In this document: in pieces, positions 1-5,207 of the stretch
How positions within the stretch are numbered: position 1 is the first letter of the stretch
How the letters are laid out: the number at the start of each line of letters is the position of its first letter
Source: Candidatus Ancillula trichonymphae ImTpAt
GTDB taxonomy: Bacteria > Actinomycetota > Actinomycetes > Actinomycetales > Bifidobacteriaceae
Assembly: GCA_000485475.1 (NCBI GenBank)
Contig: AXYY01000073.1
Location: 1-12,646 of the forward strand
Direction of reading: 5' to 3'
DNA length: 12,646 bases
Made by a program: the position numbers and the translations under genes
Notes under the pieces: model-generated
The model's database searches: none
The model's input: the letters and a program-made list of their open reading frames with translations, nothing else
Told to the model about the DNA's origin: nothing

Positions 1-38
1 AGAAGGAGAGAAAATTGATTTGCTAACGCCACCACTTC

Positions 39-293
39 TTGGGTGCTGTTCGAATAGATATGAAGGACTTTAGGAGGGTGTTCCGCGAGAAAACCACCGG
101 AAAAGCACTTGTAAAGATTGAAGATTTGAATGATCCTAATAAATGGTTCTATTTTTCGTGTTCAGATAAAGGCATCGGAGTAGTTGGTTTCCACGAAAAC
201 AATGCTGGGAGTGACGGTTCATTTATGAGAAACAAGAGCGCAAAGATAAACGTTATGCGTTTTAAGGTCAGCAGGGCAGAAATGAAGAGATGA
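39..293 (+). CDS. Hypothetical fragment (frame 3 piece of the decayed region)
   Basis: This 84-codon stretch has a TTG at 39 and an ATG at 60, neither preceded by a convincing ribosome binding site. The product is charged, with alternating hydrophobic residues (KALVKIEDLNDPNKWFYF around residues 23-40) and a basic C-terminal tail (FKVSRAEMKR). No family is recognised. The frame-2 peptide ending at 73 (KIDLLTPPLLG) reads naturally into it if one base is adjusted near position 40. Its TGA stop (291-293) overlaps an ATG at 290 in the next frame. That could mean translational coupling, but more probably it is chance at a frameshift point. Confidence 0.3.
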   Translation: MGAVRIDMKDFRRVFREKTTGKALVKIEDLNDPNKWFYFSCSDKGIGVVGFHENNAGSDGSFMRNKSAKINVMRFKVSRAEMKR

Positions 294-412
294 TCCGTGA
301 CAAAGCGCTGTATCCTTCTACTAACTACTACTACTACTATTCCTTCGAATATAAGCTGGAATATTTCGCTCAACTTGCGAAATGGTACAAGCATCCCACT
401 TTCAATAGGTGA
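290..412 (+). CDS. Hypothetical fragment with a five-tyrosine run (frame 2 piece)
   Basis: This is a 40-codon stretch starting at ATG 290 in an ATGA overlap with the previous piece. The frame is open from 266, so the ATG need not be a true start. The peptide begins MIRDKALYPSTN, has five consecutive tyrosines encoded by the ACT/TAC triplet run at 324-338, and continues into an aromatic, helical-looking segment (FEYKLEYFAQLAKWYKHP). Its composition is more protein-like than the same bases read in frame 3, which give a threonine run. No family is recognised. Confidence 0.25.
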   Translation: MIRDKALYPSTNYYYYYSFEYKLEYFAQLAKWYKHPTFNR

Positions 413-665
413 ACGATTCTTTGTCGAATATCAAGGTGAAGTTGTGCAGGCATCGGTCAAAGATGTAAGAAAGTTAGCTGATGGGAATTTCGAAATTGGA
501 CTGGTATTGTCTGATTTGGATCACGATGGGCACGAGCGCATAATTATGACTAAGACAGATGTGGAGCGTATAATTTTACCTGATAGAGGAGTAATCAACA
601 AAGTCGAACCAGGTGATGCTATATATGAAGTGGGGTATTGCTGCTATGGTTTACTCAGTTGGTGA
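297..665 (+). CDS. Hypothetical fragment, beta-rich (frame 3 piece)
   Basis: This 122-codon stretch has a GTG at 297. Its first 25 or so residues (threonine run, then SNISWNISLN) look like a shadow of the overlapping tyrosine-rich frame. Convincing protein starts near the TTG at 375 (LRNGTSIPLSIGERFFVEYQ). The central part alternates strands and charged turns (ASVKDVRKLADGNFEIGLVL) and ends in a helix-like segment (TKTDVERIILPDRG). The last ten residues (GYCCYGLLSW) look like read-through past a frameshift at about 620-640, where frame 1 takes over. I recognise no domain. Confidence 0.35.
   Translation: MTKRCILLLTTTTTIPSNISWNISLNLRNGTSIPLSIGERFFVEYQGEVVQASVKDVRKLADGNFEIGLVLSDLDHDGHERIIMTKTDVERIILPDRGVINKVEPGDAIYEVGYCCYGLLSW
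324..338 (+). repeat. Short ACT trinucleotide repeat (5 units)
   Basis: Five perfect ACT units are followed by AT. In frame 2 they encode tyrosines and in frame 3 threonines. A triplet repeat changes length without changing frame, so it does not explain the frame changes around it. Confidence 0.85.
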
Positions 666-774
666 CACCACTATTACATTGAGGAGTTTTTCCGATGAAT
701 CTGGAAGACTTGCTTACCTTCAAGACGTCCTATCAGAATTAAATCTAGATTTGGAATCAGATAGGGAAAATTAG
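616..774 (+). CDS. Hypothetical fragment (frame 1 piece)
   Basis: This 52-codon stretch is read from ATG 616 (a GTG lies at 613 and the frame is open from 595). No good ribosome binding site is placed for any of these starts. The C-terminal half looks like real protein (YSVGDTTITLRSFSDESGR, then LAYLQDVLSELNLDLESD, a probable amphipathic helix). Its TAG stop (772-774) shares one base with a GTG at 774 that begins the next open stretch. I recognise no family. Confidence 0.25.
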   Translation: MLYMKWGIAAMVYSVGDTTITLRSFSDESGRLAYLQDVLSELNLDLESDREN

Positions 775-1076
775 TGACGGTAAGAAAGTCAACTTTTTAT
801 CGTTGGCTGCTGGGTTCAGCCAGTAGGGGTAATGAAATGTATATTGTGCCAAAACCACAATATCATATTCCTGGACTGGTACAAGGTAAAGAAATGACAA
901 TTGCACTCGGCGGCGGTTTACATGCTGGTGAAACGGTAGTATTCCAAAGTCAAAAGGGTTCAAAATATACTCTTCTGCCGCTTGGTAGTGAGGTTGAATT
1001 TGAGATGAGTTACAATGAACTTAAAGATCGTGTTACCGTCCGTGAGTTTATAGTCTGCATGTTGGAACAAAAATAG
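774..1076 (+). CDS. Hypothetical fragment, longest credible piece of the left region (frame 3)
   Basis: This 100-codon stretch has a GTG at 774, and AGGGA at 763-767 could serve as a ribosome binding site. The frame is open from 765, so it may simply continue the preceding piece. Visible parts are a basic N-terminus (VRKSTFYRWLLGSASRG), a glycine-rich strand region (TIALGGGLHAGETVVFQSQ) and a short helix (MSYNELKDRV). The last residues (IVCMLEQK) are probably off-frame, because frame 2 becomes protein-like from about 1046. The motif PQYH near residue 28 recurs in the next piece. No known family, signal peptide or membrane segment is seen. Confidence 0.35.
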   Translation: MTVRKSTFYRWLLGSASRGNEMYIVPKPQYHIPGLVQGKEMTIALGGGLHAGETVVFQSQKGSKYTLLPLGSEVEFEMSYNELKDRVTVREFIVCMLEQK

Positions 1077-1096
1077 CTATAAGTCCTGACCTTCCT

Positions 1097-1270
1097 GTGT
1101 CATATCCACAGTATCATGTTTTTAAAGTAATAAGAATTCAGGGTGACGCATATGTTGTACTCAAAATGACCGATTCTCCAAATGAAGATACGTACACGAA
1201 GTCACATCTGGAATCTCTCTTAACTATTAGAAGGTGGAAAATTATTTACGTACCTCCTTTAAGCCGCTAG
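1097..1270 (+). CDS. Hypothetical C-terminal fragment (frame 2 piece)
   Basis: Frame 2 is open from 1046 to the TAG at 1268-1270. The only usual start codon I noticed in it is a GTG at 1097, with no ribosome binding site, so it is more likely a continuation than a gene. The peptide reads VGTKIAISPDLPVSYPQYH, then FKVIRIQGDAYVVLKMTD, then a helix-like TKSHLESLLTIRRW and a final KIIYVPPLSR. PQYH followed by a strand and QG is shared with the preceding piece, which suggests a repeated module. This stop is the last coding-like signal before the non-coding spacer. Confidence 0.25.
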   Translation: MSYPQYHVFKVIRIQGDAYVVLKMTDSPNEDTYTKSHLESLLTIRRWKIIYVPPLSR

Positions 1271-1357
1271 ATCATTAGTGGCTGCGTTTGCAAGGCGGGT
1301 CCAGTTATCTTGTGCTCGAGGTCAATGAGGTTTGTTGCTTCGCAAAACGTAGTCAAT

Positions 1358-1372
1358 TTGCGCACTGCGCAA
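1358..1372. repeat. Small palindrome TTGCGCA-C-TGCGCAA
   Basis: This is a perfect 7-bp inverted repeat around one central base. The half-site recurs as TTGCGCA at 1404-1410 and as TGCGCAA at 1471-1477 and 1565-1571. The dense use of one half-site suggests a family of repeat elements or protein binding sites. I do not recognise the motif. Confidence 0.6.
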
Positions 1373-1428
1373 GTTTATCGTGTTTTCTTCGAAAACTCCG
1401 TTTTTGCGCATCAGTACGTTCAGTACTT

Positions 1429-1571
1429 GCACAAACATTCGACATCCGCGGACAAAATTCGCCCCGCACCTGCGCAAAACAATGGCATTTCACTTCGTAA
1501 AATTCCGCTGAAATTTGCGTGAGCCGAAGTTCCACACCCGCACAAACATTCAAGTCCTCGCACCTGCGCAA
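1429..1571. repeat. Two diverged copies of a repeat unit
   Basis: The 12-mer GCACAAACATTC occurs at 1429-1440 and 1540-1551. The 12-mer GCACCTGCGCAA occurs at 1466-1477 and 1560-1571. They keep the same order, 37 and 20 bases apart (start to start). After the second word both copies continue with ATGGC and a T run (AATGGCATTT against TATGGCGTTT). This points to a duplicated element with a 17-bp length difference, not chance similarity. Its identity is unknown. Confidence 0.75.
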
Positions 1572-1602
1572 TATGGCGTTTGCTCCGCAAACGCCATATT
1601 GC
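1568..1602. repeat. Perfect 16-bp inverted repeat, 3-nt loop
   Basis: The left arm GCAATATGGCGTTTGC (1568-1583) and right arm GCAAACGCCATATTGC (1587-1602) are exact reverse complements around TCC. RNA from either strand would fold into a stable hairpin. Neither side is followed by a T run (AAAACGGC on the right; the complement on the left reads AGGTGCGAGG), so it is not a typical intrinsic terminator. It begins inside the second GCACCTGCGCAA copy and may be the terminal part of a repetitive palindromic element. Confidence 0.85.
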
Positions 1603-1734
1603 AAAACGGCAAGATAGTTGGTAAACTCAGCTCGTGGTTTGATGAAATGCTGAAAAGTAAGGTGATGAAGTAACCATGAATCCAGAACTTAAAACTTATG
1701 GAAGTGTTCGCCAAAATACGCAGAATTTCCGCGC

Positions 1735-1761
1735 TTGACATTATAAATTCTGGTGTATAAT
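1735..1761 (+). promoter_or_regulatory. Probable sigma-A-type promoter of rpiB operon
   Basis: A consensus -35 TTGACA (1735-1740) and consensus -10 TATAAT (1756-1761) are separated by 15 bp, shorter than the preferred 17. Transcription would start near 1768, giving a 5' leader of about 23 bases with AGGAG at 1780-1784, six bases before the rpiB ATG. Both hexamers are perfect and correctly placed before the first gene of a gene cluster. Confidence 0.75.
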
Positions 1762-1790
1762 GTAGCCAGGTGTAATTTGAGGAGAAGATT

Positions 1791-2249
1791 ATGAAAATAG
1801 CAGTTGCGTCTGACCATGCGGGCATTGATTTGAAACTAGAGTTGTTAAAAGTGCTTGATGCTCGCCAAATTGAGTATACGGACTTTGGAACTCATGACCA
1901 TGCTTCAACAGATTATCCTACTTGGGGCGAACTGGTTGGCAACAAAGTGGCTGGTGGGGAGTTTGGAAAGGGACTATTGGTGTGCGGAACTGGTGTTGGT
2001 ATTTCCTTGGCCGCCAACAAAGTGCGTGGAATTAGAGCAGTTGTTTGTTCAGATACTTACACTGCAACTCTTAGTCGTAATCACAACGACTCAAATATTC
2101 TTGCACTTGGTGCGCGAGTGGTTGGTGCAGGATTGGGCGGTGCAATTCTTGAGGCGTGGCTAGATGCGGAGTTTGAGGGCGAACGGCACTCGCGGCGCGT
2201 AGACATGATTAAAGCAATTGAAGAGCGAAACTTCAAGAGTGCGAGATGA
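1791..2249 (+). CDS. rpiB: Ribose-5-phosphate isomerase B
   Basis: A cytoplasmic isomerase that interconverts D-ribulose 5-phosphate and D-ribose 5-phosphate in the non-oxidative pentose phosphate pathway. The 152-residue protein has the normal length of the RpiB/LacA family. Visible are SDHAG (residues 7-11), Tyr42, the active-site loop CGTGVGIS with the proton-transferring Cys65 and Thr67, RNHND with His98 and Asn99, and RHSRRVD with Arg132 and Arg136, which by family bind the phosphate. These match the E. coli RpiB active site almost one to one. The related LacA and LacB subunits of galactose-6-phosphate isomerase work as a pair; here a single gene carries a complete site, which favours RpiB. 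ATG 1791 is fixed by AGGAG six bases upstream and by the promoter at 1735-1761. It is first in a four-gene cluster; the next gene starts 9 bases after its stop. Confidence 0.93.
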   Translation: MKIAVASDHAGIDLKLELLKVLDARQIEYTDFGTHDHASTDYPTWGELVGNKVAGGEFGKGLLVCGTGVGISLAANKVRGIRAVVCSDTYTATLSRNHNDSNILALGARVVGAGLGGAILEAWLDAEFEGERHSRRVDMIKAIEERNFKSAR

Positions 2250-2258
2250 GGGCGCCCG

Positions 2259-2600
2259 GTGACTGCAAGTTGTATTTTTTGTAAAATTGTAGACAAGCAA
2301 ATACCTGCGAAGATTGTACATGAAGATGAAGATGTCATGGCTTTTCATGATGTAAATCCTGAGGCTGCGGTTCATATTCTGGTTGTCCCGAAGATGCATG
2401 TGCAAAATGTTGTGCAGCTGGCGCAAAACGAGCAGTTGTTGTCAAAAGTTGTTCAAATAGCTGGGCAAATTGCAAAAGAGCGCTCTGGTGGTGAATTCAG
2501 GTTGCTCTTTAACACTGGAAAAAGTGCAGGGCAAAGTGTTTTTCATGCACATGGACATGTCTTGAGCAATAAGACTAGTGGTGAAACTGATGTCGTATGA
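2259..2600 (+). CDS. HIT-family (histidine triad) nucleotide hydrolase/transferase
   Basis: A small cytoplasmic protein of the HIT superfamily, Hint-like branch, whose members hydrolyse adenosine phosphoramidates and related nucleotide conjugates. The exact substrate here is unknown. At 113 residues it has full family length. It shows CIFCKI (Cys5 and Cys8, with likely zinc ligands), a helix-strand core with HILVVPKMH (39-47), FNTGKSAGQSVF (84-95) and the triad His96-Ala-His98-Gly-His100, with His98 the expected nucleophile. Alanine and glycine between the histidines are smaller than the usual hydrophobic residues. GTG 2259 is supported by GAGGG at 2248-2252, which overlaps the rpiB stop. Its own stop lies inside the first codons of glf (11-base overlap), so the two are probably translationally coupled. 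The sequence resembles actinobacterial HIT proteins. Confidence 0.9.
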   Translation: MTASCIFCKIVDKQIPAKIVHEDEDVMAFHDVNPEAAVHILVVPKMHVQNVVQLAQNEQLLSKVVQIAGQIAKERSGGEFRLLFNTGKSAGQSVFHAHGHVLSNKTSGETDVV

Positions 2601-3759
2601 TGTAATCGTTGTTGGTGCGGGCATTTTTGGAACTACTTTTGTTAATCTTGCTGCGAAAACTGGACAAAAAGTATTGCTCATCGACAAGCGTATGCATATT
2701 GGTGGTAATGCGTATTCTGAATTTGATGCACAAACTGGTATTGAAGTTCATAAATACGGTGCACATATCTTCCATACTTCGAATCAGCGAGTTTGGAATT
2801 TTGTCAACAAGTTCTCCGCATTCACCAGATATTCGCACAGAGTTTTCACCACACATCGACGTTTTGGACAACCGCAAGTTTTCAGTTTGCCCATAAATCT
2901 GGCAACGGTTAACCAGTTCTTTAACAAGGCATTTTCGCCCGTGCAGGCGCAAAAATTTATCAGGGACCTTATCGAGCAAGAAAAAGTTGACAACAAGAAA
3001 ATTGCAAATCTACTAGATCAGGGAATCTCGCTGATTGGTAGACCTCTTTTTGATGCGTTCATCCGTAACTACACAGCAAAACAGTGGCAAAATCCAGTTG
3101 AAAATTTATCTCCAGAGATTATTACGAGACTACCGGTTCGCTATAACTACAACAACCGTTATTTCAGCGACTTATATGAGGGACTACCTGCACGTGGTTA
3201 TACCGCTATGTTCGAAAATATGCTAAAACATGAAAATATTACTGTTCAACTGAACACGAACTGGTTTGATATAAAAAAGGAGTTGCTTTGTAAAAATCCT
3301 GATGCATTAATTGTCTACACGGGCGCGATTGACGAGTACTTCAACTTCAATCTGGGGCAGTTGAATTGGCGCTCAGTTGAGTTTGATTTCAAAACAGTTG
3401 ATATACCAGACTTTCAGGGATGTCCAGTGATGAATTATGCAGATCTGGAAGAAAAATACACTCGCATAATTGAATTCAAGCACTTTAATCCTGAGCGGAA
3501 TTTGTCAACTGAAAAGTCAGTTATTGCATACGAATACTCAAGAACTTGGGAGACTGGCATTGAACCGTACTACCCAGTAAACACACCAGAAGACAAGAAA
3601 ATCTACAAGTTATATAAACAGCAAGCTGATGAGTTGTTCGCAAAAGAGAGCGTTATATTTGCTGGTCGACTTGGTGAATACAGCTACATGGATATGGACA
3701 AGGTTTTTCTGCGAGCGCTCGAAAAGTTTGACGAATTAGTAAATAACGGAACTATGTAA
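2590..3759 (+). CDS. glf: UDP-galactopyranose mutase
   Basis: A flavoenzyme that converts UDP-galactopyranose to UDP-galactofuranose, the donor for galactofuranose in cell-surface polysaccharides. The 389-residue product has the usual length of bacterial Glf. It begins with a Rossmann FAD motif VVGAGIFG (residues 7-14) and IDKRMHIGGNAY (31-42). It also has KYGAHIFHT (55-63), RNYTAKQW (159-166), RLPVRYNYNNRYF (180-192), YTRIIEFKHF (290-299, with the arginine expected to contact the UDP diphosphate), EPYYPV (325-330) and the C-terminal FAD-contacting FAGRLGEYSYMDMDKV (357-372). I chose ATG 2590 over GTG 2578 because it gives the usual MxYDVIVVGAG start and has GGTGA at 2580-2584. No glycosyltransferase or polysaccharide gene is next to it, so its product is presumably used by genes elsewhere. 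Only 11 bases separate it from lysA. Confidence 0.93.
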   Translation: MSYDVIVVGAGIFGTTFVNLAAKTGQKVLLIDKRMHIGGNAYSEFDAQTGIEVHKYGAHIFHTSNQRVWNFVNKFSAFTRYSHRVFTTHRRFGQPQVFSLPINLATVNQFFNKAFSPVQAQKFIRDLIEQEKVDNKKIANLLDQGISLIGRPLFDAFIRNYTAKQWQNPVENLSPEIITRLPVRYNYNNRYFSDLYEGLPARGYTAMFENMLKHENITVQLNTNWFDIKKELLCKNPDALIVYTGAIDEYFNFNLGQLNWRSVEFDFKTVDIPDFQGCPVMNYADLEEKYTRIIEFKHFNPERNLSTEKSVIAYEYSRTWETGIEPYYPVNTPEDKKIYKLYKQQADELFAKESVIFAGRLGEYSYMDMDKVFLRALEKFDELVNNGTM

Positions 3760-3770
3760 GGAGTCCTTAA

Positions 3771-5165
3771 ATGAATCTTAATGGGATAAAATACGGTGAA
3801 AAGGAGTTTGCACACGATGATGAAGGCGGATTAAAACCAGAATGTAATGCATTTTCTCAAAGCGTTTTGCGCAGAGTGAAGCAACAATTCAACACGCCCG
3901 CCTTCGTTTTCAGTTCAGATTTGTTCCTGAGCCGCATGAACAACTTTAACGAACTGATGTCGCACGCTTTTAACAAGTACTCCATTCCTCACCGCGCAGT
4001 TTATGCAGCTAAAGCATTTCTCTCCAAGAGCATAATTCCAGTTCTTTTGGCAAATGGTTTTGGGATTGATGCGTGTTCATATACCGAGATTATGACGGCA
4101 ATTGAAGGCGGTGCGCGTGGAGATGATTTGGGACTTCATGGCAACAACAAGTCTGAAAAAGAGGTGCTGCTTGCATTTCAGAAGAACTTCAGACACCTGG
4201 TTATCGACAGTCCAGACGAAATCAGCATGCTCGAGAATCTGGTTGGTGCATTTGCTGGTAAAGTGGAAAAACTGCGAGTTATGGTCCGGATTACAACAGG
4301 TGTTCATGCTGGCGGGCATAGTTTTATTGCAACCGCGCACGAGGACCAGAAGTTCGGAATCTCCATGCAAAATAATCGAGCAATGGAGGCACTTACAGCA
4401 GTTCTGAAGCGCCCGGACATCTTTGAACTGGTTGGAATTCATACGCATATTGGGTCACAAATCACCTCTCCTAATGGCTTCTTGGAGTCTGCGGATCGCA
4501 TGCTGCAACTGCGGCAAGATTTCGCGCGCCAGACGAACCACCACTTGCGCGAGATTGATCTAGGCGGTGGTTTCGGAATACAGTATTGTGAAGGTGATGC
4601 AGTATTAAATCTTGAAGAATTGATGGAGTCTTTAGCAAATCTGGTAGCTGAAAAAACTGCTGAAGAACAACCGCCCATGATTAGTTTCGAGCCTGGAAGG
4701 TGGCTGATTGGTCCTTGTATGGGAACACTCTACACAGTTGGAACTATTAAAGATGTCGAACTAGAAAAAGGGCGCACCAGGAGATACATCAGCGTAGATG
4801 GTGGCATGAGCGACAACATCCGCCCCGCACTTTATCAAGCAAAATATAGCGCACTAGTCTTCAGCCAAACTGCTCGTTCAACTGTGCAACTTGATGCAGA
4901 TTCTGGTGAATTGCTCAACTGCAGGATTGTTGGCAAGCACTGTGAGTCTGGTGATATTCTTGTTGATGAAGTGTTTTTGCCACCAAATGTGTGGCGTGGA
5001 GATTTGCTATTCATTCCGATAACTGGGGCATATGGATACTCGATGTCCTCGAACTACAACATGTTGCCAAAACCGCCCGTTATACAGGTCTCCGCGAATG
5101 CGCGTGGAACTTACGCACTAACAGAAATAATATCGCGCCAGACATGGCAAGAAGTTGTGGTATAA
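3771..5165 (+). CDS. lysA: Diaminopimelate decarboxylase
   Basis: A cytoplasmic pyridoxal-phosphate enzyme that decarboxylates meso-diaminopimelate to L-lysine, the last step of lysine synthesis. The 464-residue product is slightly long for the family (usually about 420-460). Fold-type III features are in order: YAAKAF with PLP lysine Lys81, HGNNKS (123-128), HTHIGSQ (224-230), glycine loop GGGFGIQY (265-272), EPGRWLIG (307-314), DGGMSDNIRPALY (343-355), GKHCESGDIL with the dimer-partner active-site Cys391, and GAYGYSMSSNYN (419-430) for PLP and substrate binding. AHEDQKFGIS resembles actinobacterial LysA. The start is fixed by AAGGAG at 3758-3763, overlapping the glf stop, seven bases before ATG. 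Related decarboxylases acting on arginine or ornithine lack the CESGD set, so lysA is the best call. The promoter of the next operon overlaps its stop codon. Confidence 0.93.
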   Translation: MNLNGIKYGEKEFAHDDEGGLKPECNAFSQSVLRRVKQQFNTPAFVFSSDLFLSRMNNFNELMSHAFNKYSIPHRAVYAAKAFLSKSIIPVLLANGFGIDACSYTEIMTAIEGGARGDDLGLHGNNKSEKEVLLAFQKNFRHLVIDSPDEISMLENLVGAFAGKVEKLRVMVRITTGVHAGGHSFIATAHEDQKFGISMQNNRAMEALTAVLKRPDIFELVGIHTHIGSQITSPNGFLESADRMLQLRQDFARQTNHHLREIDLGGGFGIQYCEGDAVLNLEELMESLANLVAEKTAEEQPPMISFEPGRWLIGPCMGTLYTVGTIKDVELEKGRTRRYISVDGGMSDNIRPALYQAKYSALVFSQTARSTVQLDADSGELLNCRIVGKHCESGDILVDEVFLPPNVWRGDLLFIPITGAYGYSMSSNYNMLPKPPVIQVSANARGTYALTEIISRQTWQEVVV

Positions 5166-5166
5166 T
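5139..5166 (+). promoter_or_regulatory. Probable extended -10 promoter of the glucuronate operon
   Basis: TGGTATAAT (5158-5166) is a perfect -10 with the TGn extension. CAGACA (5139-5144) is a four-of-six -35 match at 16-bp spacing. The -10 overlaps the lysA TAA stop (5163-5165). Transcription would start near 5173 and give a leader of about 35 bases before the symporter ATG at 5208. The extension compensates for a weak -35. It marks the boundary between the housekeeping cluster and the uronate genes. Confidence 0.6.
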
Positions 5167-5184
5167 GGGCGCAGATATGATGTA

Positions 5185-5197
5185 TTATAAACTATAA
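5185..5197. promoter_or_regulatory. Weak dyad in the symporter leader, possible operator
   Basis: TTATA-AAC-TATAA is a 5-bp inverted repeat just downstream of the predicted start site and just before the ribosome binding site AAAGGA (5196-5201). Its position would suit a repressor, but the arms are short and purely A/T. It does not resemble the UxuR/ExuR or catabolite-control operators I know. It may be chance. Confidence 0.2.
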
Positions 5198-5207
5198 AGG
5201 ATTTTGA

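Larger units (their letters stand above)
2..1270 (+). pseudogene. Probable multiply frameshifted remnant of one unknown protein gene
   Basis: Protein-like open stretches cover this region almost without gaps, but in changing frames: frame 2 to 73, frame 3 from 27 to 293, frame 2 from 266 to 412, frame 3 from 297 to 665, frame 1 from 595 to 774, frame 3 from 765 to 1076 and frame 2 from 1046 to 1270. Each stretch runs only a short way past the start of the next, as expected when an old frame continues to the first chance stop after an indel. Joined, they would give roughly 400 residues, rich in beta-strand-like patterns, with no signal peptide or membrane segment and no motif I recognise. The 5' end may lie left of the window. 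Shifts go in both directions and I see no slippery site, so programmed frameshifting is unlikely. Alternatives are very small overlapping genes or local sequencing indels. The individual pieces are listed separately. Confidence 0.5.
1271..1734. other. Non-coding, repeat-rich spacer
   Basis: About 460 bases have no supported gene. Open stretches exist in several frames (for example 1288-1500 +, 1310-1522 + and 1353-1604 -), but they overlap one another, lack ribosome binding sites and are rich in Cys, Arg and His codons from GCGCA-type repeats. The stretch from about 1330 to 1602 is dominated by TTGCGCA/TGCGCAA words, two repeated 12-mers and a strong hairpin, described separately. From 1603 to 1734 there are only two tiny open frames (ending at 1673 and 1738). 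The rpiB promoter starts at the right end. Confidence 0.7.

Noticed and set aside
616..840. LAGLIDADG-type endonuclease or intein remnant in the left region
   Set aside because: LAYLQDVLSELNLD followed by STFYRWLL is faintly like such enzymes, but no LAGLIDADG motif, no splice-junction residues and no host protein are seen.
2..1270. Programmed frameshifting as the cause of the frame changes
   Set aside because: Six changes in both directions without slippery heptamers or following structures are better explained by decay or sequence error.
1568..1602. Hairpin as a rho-independent terminator
   Set aside because: Neither strand has a T run after the stem.
1288..1604. Three overlapping open frames in the spacer
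   Set aside because: They overlap each other on both strands, have no ribosome binding sites and derive their length from GCGCA-type repeats with few stop codons.
1599..1738. Two tiny open frames (TTG 1599 to 1673 and ATG 1676 to 1738)
   Set aside because: They have 24 and 20 codons and no good ribosome binding site. The first begins inside the hairpin and the second ends inside the -35 box. The peptide KLSSWFDEMLKSKVMK looks helical but is too short to support.
2250..2257. GGGCGCCC palindrome between rpiB and the HIT gene
   Set aside because: An 8-bp palindrome with no loop or T run that overlaps the ribosome binding site region; probably chance.
2578..2592. Upstream GTG start for glf at 2578
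   Set aside because: It would add MVKL before the usual MSYDVIVVGAG start, and the GGTGA at 2580-2584 is better placed for ATG 2590.
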